The position numbers and the translations under genes are program-made. From assembly GCA_009839725.1 (NCBI GenBank), contig VXPF01000024.1, positions 1 to 37,239 of the forward strand: DNA of 37,239 bases, written 5' to 3'. The notes under the pieces were generated by a model that was not told where the DNA came from, ran no database searches, and saw only the letters and a list, made by a program, of their open reading frames with translations. Positions 1 through 7,565 of this stretch are shown here, one piece after another (the stretch's first letter is position 1; every line of letters begins with the position of its first letter). The stretch comes from Dehalococcoidia bacterium (GTDB lineage: Bacteria; Chloroflexota; Dehalococcoidia; Tepidiformales; Tepidiformaceae).

Positions 1-69
1 CCGCGGCCCCTCGCCCCCCGCGACCCCTTCGACGCCCTCGCGTCCGCCGCCCGCCGGCTGGTCCGTCAT
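1..69 (-). CDS. N-terminal fragment of an unrecognised protein
   Basis: This is the first 23 codons of a gene that runs off the left edge. The ATG is at 69-67 and is preceded by an AGGAGA Shine-Dalgarno-like sequence in the 16-base gap after the peroxiredoxin stop. The visible peptide is rich in Gly, Glu and Arg and shows no motif. The spacing makes it the third gene of a minus-strand operon behind the split-barrel protein and Bcp. The function cannot be judged from this fragment. Confidence 0.5.
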   Translation of the reverse strand, partial: MTDQPAGGGREGVEGVAGGEGPR

Positions 70-85
70 GGTGGTCTCCTGCGGC

Positions 86-556
86 CTAGCCCTTTCGCAG
101 CAGCTTCAGCACGGCGCCCGGGTTGTTGAGCGCCTGGGCGCGCTTCCAGACCTTCGTGAACGTGCCGTCCGGCCCGATGACGAAAGTCGAGCGCGTCATG
201 CCGATGCTCTTGCGTCCGTAGAGCGTCTTCTCGCCCCACGCTCCGTACTCCGTCGAGACCTTCGCGTCCTCGTCCACCAGCAGCGGGAAGGGCAGGTCGT
301 ACTTGTCCCGGAACTTCGTGTGCGACTCTGCATCGTCCGTCGAGACGCCCAGCACGACCGCGCCCTCGGCCCCAATGTCCTCGTGCTTGTCGCGGAAGCC
401 GCAGGCCTGTTTCGTGCAGCCTGGCGTGTTGTCGCGCGGGTAGAAGTAGAGCACCACGGTCTGGCCGCGGTAGTCCTGCAGGCGGTGCGTCTTCCCGTCC
501 TGGTCCTGTAGCTCGAAATCCGGGGCCGTGTCGCCCGCTTCCAGTGTGACCGGCAT
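86..556 (-). CDS. bcp: Peroxiredoxin, Bcp/PrxQ type (thioredoxin-dependent thiol peroxidase)
   Basis: This 156-residue protein should reduce hydrogen peroxide and organic hydroperoxides in the cytoplasm using thioredoxin. The thioredoxin fold carries the peroxidatic motif PRDNTPGCTKQAC: Cys47 is the peroxidatic Cys and Cys52, five residues on, is the resolving Cys typical of the atypical two-Cys Bcp/PrxQ class. The length is normal for the family. The ATG is preceded by AGGAGG at 566-561. It lies 22 bases downstream of the split-barrel gene and is probably cotranscribed with it. Identification is firm. Confidence 0.95.
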   Translation of the reverse strand: MPVTLEAGDTAPDFELQDQDGKTHRLQDYRGQTVVLYFYPRDNTPGCTKQACGFRDKHEDIGAEGAVVLGVSTDDAESHTKFRDKYDLPFPLLVDEDAKVSTEYGAWGEKTLYGRKSIGMTRSTFVIGPDGTFTKVWKRAQALNNPGAVLKLLRKG

Positions 557-578
557 GGTTCCTCCTGTGTCAGTTCGC

Positions 579-986
579 TTAGCGGATTACGCCTGAGACG
601 CGCTCCGGGTGGATGCGCAGGATGACCCGCCGCTGCGCCTCCAGCCAGGCGGGCAGGTCCTCCGGCTCCGTGAAGCCCGAGCCCTTGATGTTCTCGAACA
701 CGAGGTGCGTGGCGTGCTCCAGCCCCTCGCGCTCGATGTCGCACCTGCCCTCGACCGTCACGAAGTTGAAGGGCGCCGCGTCGTTGAACACCGTGATCGT
801 CACGCGAGGGTCGTTCTCCAGCGTGCGCACCTTCAGCGTGGGTGCGGTCGTGCTCACGACGAGCGTGTCTCCCTCGCGCGCGTACGCGACCACCGAGCTG
901 CTCGGCTGCCCGCTCTTCCGCACCGTCGTGATGACGGCCCAGCGGTTTTCACTCACGAACCGGTCGAACGCCTCCGTCCCGATCAT
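579..986 (-). CDS. Split-barrel PPOX-fold protein, F420-binding Rv1155-like type
   Basis: This 135-residue protein has the pyridoxamine-5'-phosphate-oxidase-like split barrel, with an N-terminal helix (FDRFVSENRWAVITTVRKSG), the barrel segment TLVVSTTAPTLKVRTLENDP and the C-terminal IHPERV. This layout resembles small F420-dependent Rv1155-type proteins more than true PdxH. An F420-linked reductase role is therefore an inference. The ATG at 986 is chosen because AAGGAGG precedes it and the family begins there; the same reading frame stays open far upstream, but only as an antisense shadow of the 1125-2693 gene. It leads an operon with bcp. Confidence 0.85.
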   Translation of the reverse strand: MIGTEAFDRFVSENRWAVITTVRKSGQPSSSVVAYAREGDTLVVSTTAPTLKVRTLENDPRVTITVFNDAAPFNFVTVEGRCDIEREGLEHATHLVFENIKGSGFTEPEDLPAWLEAQRRVILRIHPERVSGVIR

Positions 987-1124
987 CCGCGCCTCCTTCA
1001 GTCCGGCTTGCCGCCGGCTCGCCCTATTCTCGCGAACGCGGCGGCGCGGGTCACGCGCGGGACGCTCACCACTACGCGGGATGCTCACCACTACAATGGC
1101 GCGAACCCCGGCACGGGAGGCCCC
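987..1124. promoter_or_regulatory. Divergent promoter region with a 19-bp tandem repeat
   Basis: This 138-base region separates the minus-strand split-barrel operon from the plus-strand thioredoxin fusion. A TACAAT -10-like hexamer lies at 1092-1097, about 27 bases before the plus-strand ATG, which has its own GGGAGG Shine-Dalgarno. Two head-to-tail 19-base copies occupy 1057-1094, and the second copy runs into the -10 box. No good -35 element is visible. Confidence 0.45.
1057..1094. repeat. 19-bp direct tandem repeat, two copies
   Basis: The unit GCGGGAYGCTCACCACTAC occurs at 1057-1075 and immediately again at 1076-1094, with one mismatch at the seventh base. It sits in the divergent promoter region and overlaps the start of the TACAAT box. 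It could be a pair of regulator half-sites on one face of the helix or a simple slippage duplication. Confidence 0.8.
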
Positions 1125-2693
1125 ATGTCCCAGCTTCCGGCCTTCACCCTCTCCGACGGCGACGGGCGGGAGCGCGCCTTCCCCTCCGGCCGCCCCTCCC
1201 TCCTCGCCTTCGTCAAGGAGGACTGCCCCACCTGCGGCCTCTCTATGCCCCTCATCCAGGCCGCCCACGAGGCCTTCGGCGAGGCCGTCGACGTGCTCGC
1301 CATCGGGCAGGAAGCCGAGGGCAACGCCGTCCTCGTCGAGCGCCACGGCCTCACCGCCCCCATGCTCGACGACAGCGCCCTGCACACCTCCTACGCCTAC
1401 GACCTCGACACGGTCCCCACCCTCATCCTCACCGGCCCCGACGGCGCCGAGCAGAGGCGCTTCATCGGCTTCGGTCGCGACGACTGGCAGGAGCTCTTCG
1501 GCGAGCTCGCCGCCATCGCCGCCGTCGACGCCCCCGACCCCGGTTGGGACGACTACCCCGACTCGCGCCCCGGCTGCGGCTCCCGCTCCGTCGAGCCTGG
1601 CATCGCCGAGCGGCTCGCCGCCGAAGCCGAAGGCAGCCCCCTCCGCGCCCGCCGCATTGACATCGGCGCCGGCGACGACCTCCACGAGTTCCTCTTCGAC
1701 CAGGGTCTCACCGACGGCCTCCCCGTCGTCCCTCCCACCCCTGAGCGCGTCATGCGCATGCTCGAAGGCACCACCCGCGACGCCCAGGACCTGGTCGCCA
1801 TCGTCCCCCCCAACATGGCCCCCGCCACCGTCGAGAAGATCGCCATTAACGCCGTCATGGCCGGCTGCAAGCCCGAGTACCTGCCCGTGGTGATCACTGC
1901 CATCGAGGCCTGCGTCACCGAGGAGTTCAACGCCCACGGGGTCTGGGCCACGACCATGGGCGCCGCCCCCGCCATCGTCGTCAACGGACCCATCCGCCAC
2001 CACATCGGCATGAACATGCGCCTCGGCGCCCTCGGCCAGGGGAACCGCGCCAACGCCGCCATCGGGCGCGCCGTGCGCCTTGTCATGCGCAACGTGGGCG
2101 GCGCGAAGCCTGCCGGCACCGAGCGTTCCACCCTCGGCACCCCCATGAAGTACACGCTCTCCTTCGCGGAGTGGGAGGAGCGCAGCCCCTGGGAGCCGAT
2201 GCACGTCGAGAAGGGTTTCGACCCCGACGACAGCGTCGTCACCGTCTTCCCCGCCACCAGCGGCCCCCAGCTCATGGTCGACCAGACCGCCCGCACGGCC
2301 CGCGCCCTCACGGGCATCCTCGGCCTCACGATGGCGGCGGTCGGCAACCCCCGCACGCCCACCGGTCACGTCCTCTTCGTGGTCTGCCCCGAGCACGCCG
2401 ACACCATCTGGCGCGACCGCTGGAGCAAGCAGCAGGTCCGTGACTACATCCTCGAAGTCACGAGCATGCCCCTCCGCGACCGCCTTGCCACCGCCGACGC
2501 GAGCGGCATCGAGCCCACCCAGTTCGGCCCCGACGGCCCCACCGAGGAGCAACTCGACAAGCTCTACTCGAAGTTCCGGGCGCCCGAGTTCATCCACATG
2601 GTCGTGGCCGGCAGCGAGGCCGGAAAGTTCTCCGCCGTGCTGGGGGGATGGGCGAGCTCACCCGTCAGCAGGAAAATCGAAAACATCCCGTAA
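1125..2693 (+). CDS. Thioredoxin-like domain fused to a large conserved domain of unknown function
   Basis: This 522-residue protein starts with a redoxin-like domain (about residues 1-135) carrying CPTC (Cys34, Cys37) and a cis-proline segment DTVPTLIL near residue 98, so it can plausibly perform dithiol chemistry. A linker with the motif RPGCGSRSVEPG (Cys151) leads into a domain of about 340 residues. That domain has DGLPVVPPTPERV, IVPPNMAPATVEKIAINAVMAGC and VVNGPIRHHIGMN; I recognise these as recurring in uncharacterised bacterial proteins but cannot assign a function. There is no signal peptide. The ATG is chosen for its GGGAGG Shine-Dalgarno at 1115-1120 and because it begins the thioredoxin fold; the longer open frame upstream is antisense to the split-barrel gene. 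Confidence 0.85.
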   Translation: MSQLPAFTLSDGDGRERAFPSGRPSLLAFVKEDCPTCGLSMPLIQAAHEAFGEAVDVLAIGQEAEGNAVLVERHGLTAPMLDDSALHTSYAYDLDTVPTLILTGPDGAEQRRFIGFGRDDWQELFGELAAIAAVDAPDPGWDDYPDSRPGCGSRSVEPGIAERLAAEAEGSPLRARRIDIGAGDDLHEFLFDQGLTDGLPVVPPTPERVMRMLEGTTRDAQDLVAIVPPNMAPATVEKIAINAVMAGCKPEYLPVVITAIEACVTEEFNAHGVWATTMGAAPAIVVNGPIRHHIGMNMRLGALGQGNRANAAIGRAVRLVMRNVGGAKPAGTERSTLGTPMKYTLSFAEWEERSPWEPMHVEKGFDPDDSVVTVFPATSGPQLMVDQTARTARALTGILGLTMAAVGNPRTPTGHVLFVVCPEHADTIWRDRWSKQQVRDYILEVTSMPLRDRLATADASGIEPTQFGPDGPTEEQLDKLYSKFRAPEFIHMVVAGSEAGKFSAVLGGWASSPVSRKIENIP

Positions 2694-2785
2694 CGCACGA
2701 GGCCGTTTTCGGCTGGCGCGTGCGAGATTCGCCGCCTACGCTGGATCTGCGGGTCGGAGCGACCGGCCCCGGAAGAGGTACTGCC

Positions 2786-3025
2786 ATGAGCGGTGCGATT
2801 GGACCCGGCAGCGAGGGCATGAACCTGGAGCACATCAAGACGTGCGTCCGTTGCGGCCTGCGCTACGACTGGCGCCGGTCCTCAAGCGCGTCCCTCAAGA
2901 TGACCTACTGCAGCCACCTCTGCGAGGCGGGCGACCTCGGCTTCACGCTCGAGGCCCTGCTGCACGCGCAACCCCCGGCCGCCGAAGAGGTCGAGGCCTC
3001 AGAGCCCGAGACCGCCGCCATCTAG
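2786..3025 (+). CDS. Small zinc-ribbon-like protein
   Basis: This 79-residue protein has four cysteines arranged as Cys20-x2-Cys23 and Cys42-x3-Cys46, a likely zinc-binding knuckle pair, followed by an acidic Glu/Ala-rich tail. The start ATG at 2786 follows GGAAGAGG; an internal ATG at residue 12 is a possible alternative. A TACGCT box at 2737-2742 may give it its own promoter. I do not recognise the family. Possible roles include nucleic-acid or protein binding, but nothing in the sequence decides this. Confidence 0.65.
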   Translation: MSGAIGPGSEGMNLEHIKTCVRCGLRYDWRRSSSASLKMTYCSHLCEAGDLGFTLEALLHAQPPAAEEVEASEPETAAI

Positions 3026-3043
3026 CCACGAACGGCGCTGCCG

Positions 3044-3877
3044 CTACGTGACGAGCGGCGTGTCCTCCCGGTTCGCCCACTCGTACATCGACCCGTCGTA
3101 CACGCGCACGTCGTCGTAGCCGAGCAACGTCAGGGCGAAGGCCGAGTGCGCGGCCCGGATACCCCCCTGGCAATACGTGATCGTGCGCGCCCCGGGCGCC
3201 ACCCCCGCCTCCTCCAGCAGGCGCTGCATCTCCTCCGCCGGCAGGAAGCGGCGCGTGTCCGACCGCTCGACGAGGTCGGTCCACTCCAGGTGCTTCGCTC
3301 CCGGCACGTGCCCGACCCGGCTGTTTCCCCGCGAGTTCGAGCCGCCCCACTCCCCGTCGCTGCGCACGTCCAGCACCGTGCATTCCGGTGAGTCGTGCTC
3401 GGCGACCAGGTCCTCCGCGCTCGCGTGCAGAGCCGCCACCGAGCGCGACTCGAAGGTGCGCGTCTCCGGCCGCGTCGCGTGGAACGTCACCGACCGCCCC
3501 TCCGTCAGCCAGCGATGCCAGCCCCCGTTCAGCACCTTCGCCTTCGTATGCCCGTAGTAGTTCAGCACCCACCAGAGACGCGCCGCCACCAGCGCGTTGT
3601 TGTCGTCGTACGTCACGACGGTCGTGTCGCCATCGACCCCGAGGCTGCCCATGAGCGAAGCGAAGTCGTCGGGCGGCATCACGAACATGCCCGCCCCGCC
3701 TTCGCGCTCGCCCTGCTCCTTGATGTAGTAGTGAACGGGCAGGTGCACCGCCCCGGGAATGTGGGCGCGCCGGTACGCCTCCAGCGTGGCGCAATCGATG
3801 ATCCGCACCTGGGGGTCGTCCGCATGCTCTACGAGCCAGTCCGGCTCGGCGAGCAGCTCCGGTCGGGCGTACGGCAT
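3044..3877 (-). CDS. sseA: Two-domain sulfurtransferase (rhodanese / 3-mercaptopyruvate sulfurtransferase type)
   Basis: This 277-residue protein has two rhodanese domains in tandem. It should move sulfane sulfur from thiosulfate or 3-mercaptopyruvate to a thiophilic acceptor in the cytoplasm. The C-terminal domain has the active-site loop ITYCQGGIRA with Cys236. The N-terminal domain has Asp91 at the equivalent place (VVTYDDNN) and is catalytically dead, as usual in this family. The loop CQGGIRA does not match the classic CRKGVT (thiosulfate) or CGSGVT (mercaptopyruvate) sequences, so the donor is uncertain. GAGGAG precedes the ATG, and a TATCCT box lies at 3915-3910. Confidence 0.92.
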   Translation of the reverse strand: MPYARPELLAEPDWLVEHADDPQVRIIDCATLEAYRRAHIPGAVHLPVHYYIKEQGEREGGAGMFVMPPDDFASLMGSLGVDGDTTVVTYDDNNALVAARLWWVLNYYGHTKAKVLNGGWHRWLTEGRSVTFHATRPETRTFESRSVAALHASAEDLVAEHDSPECTVLDVRSDGEWGGSNSRGNSRVGHVPGAKHLEWTDLVERSDTRRFLPAEEMQRLLEEAGVAPGARTITYCQGGIRAAHSAFALTLLGYDDVRVYDGSMYEWANREDTPLVT

Positions 3878-3909
3878 CGCTCACTCCTCGGGCTCCGAGA
3901 GTCCCGCAG

Positions 3910-3915
3910 AGGATA
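3910..3915 (-). promoter_or_regulatory. -10-like box (TATCCT) for sseA
   Basis: TATCCT on the minus strand ends 32 bases before the sseA ATG, leaving room for a leader of about 25 bases that contains the GAGGAG ribosome site. No clear -35 hexamer is visible. Confidence 0.4.
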
Positions 3916-3935
3916 GGCCGGGCGACCCCGCCCCG

Positions 3936-6062
3936 CTACGCCAGCAGGTGCTCCTCGAAGTACGACAGCAGCCGGCGCTCCATGTACTCCAGACCCGCCG
4001 CATCGCGGGGCATGTGCCGCTCCTCCGGGAAGATCTGGATGTCGTACGGCTTCTGCGCCGCCGTCAGCGCCGTGATCAGCCGCGCCGTGTGCCGGAAGTG
4101 CACGTTCTCATCGACCATTCCGTGGACCAGCAAGAGCTTCCCCGCTAGCCCCTCCACATGCGTCGTCACCGCCCCTTCCCGGTACCCCTCCGCGTTGTCC
4201 TGCGGTGTCGACATGTAGCGCTCGGTGTAGCCCGTGTCGTAGCCGTCCCAGTCGACCACCGGCGCGCCCGATACCCCCACGTGGAAGACCTCGGGGGCGC
4301 GCATCAGGCACAGGCACGTCATGTAGCCGCCGTAGCTCCACCCGTAGATGCCGACCCGCTCGGAATCGGCCAGCCCTTCCGCCACGAGCTGCTCGACCGC
4401 CGCCACCTGGTCGTCGACCTCGACCGTGCCCATGCGCCGGTGCAGGTGCGCCTCGAACGCGAGCCCCCGGTTGGCGCTCCCCCGATTATCGACCGCGAGC
4501 ACGGCGAAGCCCGCCTGCGCGAGGTACTGCGCCCGCAGGTCCACCGTCAGCGCCCAGTCGTCGAGGACGCGCTGTGCGTGCGGACCCCCGTACACCGACA
4601 CCACCAGCGGGTGCGGGCCCTCCCCTTCGGGCCGGTACAGCGCCCCGAACATGGGTGTTCCGTCCGCAGCCGCCATCACGCGCAGCTCGGGCGCCCGCAG
4701 CCCCTGCCCGGTCGCCGTCATCTCCGGCTCCTCGAACAGCGTCGCCAACACATTGCCGCCATCCGTGCGGCGCAGCGTCGTCACCGCGGCGTGCTCCCGC
4801 GACGAGAAGGTGTCGACGAACGTCGCCCCGTCCGGCGAGACCGCGCAGCCGTGCACGCCCGGCTCGCTCGTCAGGCGCTCGACCTCCCCGCCGTCCAGCC
4901 CCACCCGATACAGGTGCCGCTCCACCGCCCCCTCCCGCGTCCCGCTGAAGAACACCGTCCGCCTTTCCTCGTCCACCTCCACGATGCGCGTCACGACCCA
5001 CTCCCCCGAGGTCAGGCGGCGCGACTCGTTGAGGTCTCGGTCGTACAGCTCGAGATGCCGGAAGCCCGTCCGCTCGCTCGACCACAGCAGCTCGCCCGTC
5101 TCGAGGAAGCGGAAGTCGCCCAGGTTCAGCCACGGCTCGCTGCGCTGGACGAGCGTTCGCGCTACCGCTCCGGTTTCCGCATCGAACAGGTGCAGGCGCA
5201 GCTCCGTCTGGGCGCGATTCAGCACCACGCCCGCGAGCATCCCATCCGGTCGCCAGACGACCCGCGGCAGGTAGATGTCGTCCTCGTCCCCGAGGTCCAT
5301 CCAGACCGGCTCACCGCCGTCCGCCGCGACCACCCCCAGCCGCACGCGCGCGTTCGGCGCTCCCGCGAACGGGTAGCGGTGGTGCTCGGTGTCGAGCGCG
5401 TCCTGCCCCTGGTGGACGATCGGGTAGTCGGGGATGTGTCGGGCGTCGACCTCCACGAAGGCGATGTGCGACCGGTCCGGCGACCACCAGAACCCGTCGG
5501 ACTGCCCGAACTCCTCTTGCGCGATGAAGTCCGCCAGCCCGTTCGTGAACCCGTCCTCGGCCCCGCTCGTGAGCTGCTGCGCTTCTCCTCCACCGGCCGG
5601 CATCGCGAACAATTCGCCGCCCCGCACGAACGCGAGCCGGGAGCCGTCCTGCGTCAGCCGCGGCGTGATCGCCCCCTCCGCCCCCTCGATCGCCATCGGC
5701 TCCCCGTCGCCCACGATGACCCTCGGACCCTCGCCCCCGGGCAGCAGGATGGTGCGTTCTTCTGCCTTGGGTGCGAAGCGGTAGTCCGTGACGCCCACGT
5801 CGCGCAGGCGCGCGCGTTCCCGGCGCAGCTCCTCCTCCCGCGAGATCGGCCCGCCCCCGCCCGCCGGCCCGGCCAGCGCCCGCCGTTTCCCCGTCGCGAC
5901 GTCGTATAGCCAGAGGCTGCGCACGAGGCCGCCGTCCTCGCTCGCGAGGTAGGTGATGCCGCTCCCGTCGGGCGTAAAGGACCAGCGCGCCGGCCCGCCC
6001 ATCCCCGGCCGCGGGTAGCGCGCCACCTGCTCGATGGAGACTCGCTCGTAGGGAGCCGTCAC
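3936..6062 (-). CDS. S9 family prolyl dipeptidyl peptidase, DPP-IV-like
   Basis: This 708-residue serine peptidase has an N-terminal beta-propeller (about residues 1-450) and a C-terminal alpha/beta-hydrolase domain. The catalytic triad is visible as Ser576 in GWSYGGY, Asp651 in VHGMVDENV and His683 in EERHMP. The segment [19 protein letters not shown] matches the double-Glu motif by which DPP-IV enzymes hold the substrate amino terminus, so removal of X-Pro dipeptides is the best prediction. No signal peptide is seen, so it is probably cytoplasmic. The start is GTG at 6062-6060, which overlaps the TGA of the upstream aminopeptidase P gene by four bases and implies translational coupling. Confidence 0.92.
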   Translation of the reverse strand: MTAPYERVSIEQVARYPRPGMGGPARWSFTPDGSGITYLASEDGGLVRSLWLYDVATGKRRALAGPAGGGGPISREEELRRERARLRDVGVTDYRFAPKAEERTILLPGGEGPRVIVGDGEPMAIEGAEGAITPRLTQDGSRLAFVRGGELFAMPAGGGEAQQLTSGAEDGFTNGLADFIAQEEFGQSDGFWWSPDRSHIAFVEVDARHIPDYPIVHQGQDALDTEHHRYPFAGAPNARVRLGVVAADGGEPVWMDLGDEDDIYLPRVVWRPDGMLAGVVLNRAQTELRLHLFDAETGAVARTLVQRSEPWLNLGDFRFLETGELLWSSERTGFRHLELYDRDLNESRRLTSGEWVVTRIVEVDEERRTVFFSGTREGAVERHLYRVGLDGGEVERLTSEPGVHGCAVSPDGATFVDTFSSREHAAVTTLRRTDGGNVLATLFEEPEMTATGQGLRAPELRVMAAADGTPMFGALYRPEGEGPHPLVVSVYGGPHAQRVLDDWALTVDLRAQYLAQAGFAVLAVDNRGSANRGLAFEAHLHRRMGTVEVDDQVAAVEQLVAEGLADSERVGIYGWSYGGYMTCLCLMRAPEVFHVGVSGAPVVDWDGYDTGYTERYMSTPQDNAEGYREGAVTTHVEGLAGKLLLVHGMVDENVHFRHTARLITALTAAQKPYDIQIFPEERHMPRDAAGLEYMERRLLSYFEEHLLA

Positions 6063-7456
6063 GCTCGCAGGCCCTCTGCGCGAAGCGCCTCGATCGCGTC
6101 GAGCGCCTTCGGCGTCGCCGCCGACAGCACCTCCGCCCCCTCCTCGGTCACGAGCACATCGTCCTCGATGCGGATGCCGCCGAAGTCCAGCATCCCGTCG
6201 ACCCGCTCCCAGGCCACATCGTCGCGGTACCGCTCCCGCAGATCGGGATCCTCCAACAACGCGCGGATGAAGTAGATGCCCGGCTCGATCGTGACCACGT
6301 ACCCGGGCTGCAGGGGCAGGTCCGCTCGCAGGTAGCGGAGCGTCGGCCGGTCGCTCGGCGCCCGTCCTTCGAGGCAGCCTCCCGCGTCGTGCGTCGCCAG
6401 CCCCAGCATGTGCCCGAGCCCGTGCGGGAAGAACAACGCCTGCGCGTCCCGCTCCACCAGTGCCTCCGCATCCCCCCGCAGCAGCCCCAGGTCGACCAGC
6501 CCCCGTGCGGTCTCGACGCTCGCCGCGAGGTGCAGGTCCATGTACTCGACCCCCGGCCTCACCCCGGCGATGGCGTTTTCCTGCACGCCAAGCACGAGCG
6601 AATACAGGTCGCGCTGGATGCCCTCGAACCGTGCCCCTAACGGGTACGTGCGCGTCACGTCGCTCGCGTAGCCCCCCACTTCCGCCCCAGCATCGACCAG
6701 GACCAGCTCGCCCTCGCCGAATTCCCGTGCGGTGGGCTCGAAGTGCAGGATGGCCGCGTTCGGCCCGCCCCCGACGATCGACCCGTACGCCGTCCGTTCC
6801 GCTCCCGCCCGGAAAAACTCGACCTCGATCTCGATCTGGAGCGCCCGCTCCGACATGCCCGCCCGCGCCTTCCGTATTCCCGCCATGTGCCCGGGATGCG
6901 TCGCCGCCGCCGCTTCACGCATCAGCGCCAGCTCGCCCGGATCCTTCGCCCGCCGCAGCTCCGCGACGACGGTGCGTAGCCGCTCGTTCTCCTCGTCGTC
7001 CGTCGCGAACTCGAGGCTGGCCCACGACTCCACCCCGTACTCGGCGGCCCGCAGCGTGAGGTCGTCGTTCCCGATGATCGCGACCGGCTCCCCTCGCCGC
7101 CGCTCCAGCCACTGCCCCAGCTCCGTTGTGGGTCGTACCCGCTCCAACCCCGATGCCTCCGCCACCGCGGCCAGCGAGGGGCCGTCGCCGGTCCAGACCC
7201 GCTCCGCCGCCTCGGGCTGCGGCACGAACAGGGTCCAGCCCTCGCCCGCGTCGAACGCGAGCACGCCGCCCGGCTGCCCCACGCCCGCCAAGTAGCGATG
7301 CTCCGGGTGCGCGTGGTACTCGTGGAACTGGTCCGTCCCCGCGATCGGCAGCATGAGCCCCGCCGGTACGAGCACGACCCCCCGGTCGAGATTCCAGCGT
7401 GCCACCGCTCGTTGGCGCCGCTCCGCGACGAGCTGCGCCGCTTCGTTCCCTGCCAT
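6059..7456 (-). CDS. pepP: Xaa-Pro aminopeptidase (aminopeptidase P, M24B)
   Basis: This 465-residue metallopeptidase should release an N-terminal residue ahead of proline. An AMP_N-type domain (about 1-160) precedes the pita-bread catalytic domain. The five metal ligands fit VDAGAEVGGYASDVTRTYP (two Asp), the His in HGLGHMLGLATHD, the Glu in TIEPGIYF and the Glu in GGIRIEDDVLV. The ATG at 7456 is selected because a TACACT box ends exactly six bases upstream and no Shine-Dalgarno is present, as expected for a leaderless message; an ATG ten codons further upstream would lie before the -10 box. The gene runs into the DPP-IV-like gene with a four-base overlap, giving a two-gene proline-peptide degradation unit. 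Confidence 0.93.
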   Translation of the reverse strand: MAGNEAAQLVAERRQRAVARWNLDRGVVLVPAGLMLPIAGTDQFHEYHAHPEHRYLAGVGQPGGVLAFDAGEGWTLFVPQPEAAERVWTGDGPSLAAVAEASGLERVRPTTELGQWLERRRGEPVAIIGNDDLTLRAAEYGVESWASLEFATDDEENERLRTVVAELRRAKDPGELALMREAAAATHPGHMAGIRKARAGMSERALQIEIEVEFFRAGAERTAYGSIVGGGPNAAILHFEPTAREFGEGELVLVDAGAEVGGYASDVTRTYPLGARFEGIQRDLYSLVLGVQENAIAGVRPGVEYMDLHLAASVETARGLVDLGLLRGDAEALVERDAQALFFPHGLGHMLGLATHDAGGCLEGRAPSDRPTLRYLRADLPLQPGYVVTIEPGIYFIRALLEDPDLRERYRDDVAWERVDGMLDFGGIRIEDDVLVTEEGAEVLSAATPKALDAIEALRAEGLRA

Positions 7457-7462
7457 GACCGC

Positions 7463-7468
7463 AGTGTA
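7463..7468 (-). promoter_or_regulatory. -10-like box (TACACT), predicted leaderless promoter of pepP
   Basis: The minus-strand TACACT is followed by six bases (GCGGTC) and then the ATG of pepP at 7456. That spacing puts the expected transcription start at or next to the A of ATG. No Shine-Dalgarno is visible. Confidence 0.55.
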
Positions 7469-7501
7469 GCGATTTCGCGTCATTGCCCGCCCGCGCGGGT
7501 G

Positions 7502-7507
7502 TACGCT
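7502..7507 (+). promoter_or_regulatory. -10-like box (TACGCT) before the Mo oxidoreductase
   Basis: TACGCT lies 58 bases ahead of the ATG at 7566 and would give a leader of roughly 50 bases that includes the AGGAGG site. It faces away from the pepP promoter box in the same divergent intergenic region. Confidence 0.3.
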
Positions 7508-7565
7508 GGAGCGGACCCGGCTGGCGCCGCCCGTCACTCCATGCGGCGGGCGGCAGGAGGGTCCG

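Noticed and set aside
1057-1094. Start of a CRISPR array
   Set aside because: There are only two units of 19 bases and they have no spacer between them.
987-2597. Long minus-strand open frame continuous with the split-barrel protein
   Set aside because: Only the last 135 codons (579-986) match a protein family. The rest is antisense to the thioredoxin-fusion gene, is Gly/Asp/Glu-rich, and arises from GC-skewed third positions.
4158-5909. 583-codon plus-strand open frame
   Set aside because: It is antisense to the DPP-IV-like peptidase. Its Arg/His/Pro-rich translation is typical of a shadow frame in GC-rich DNA.
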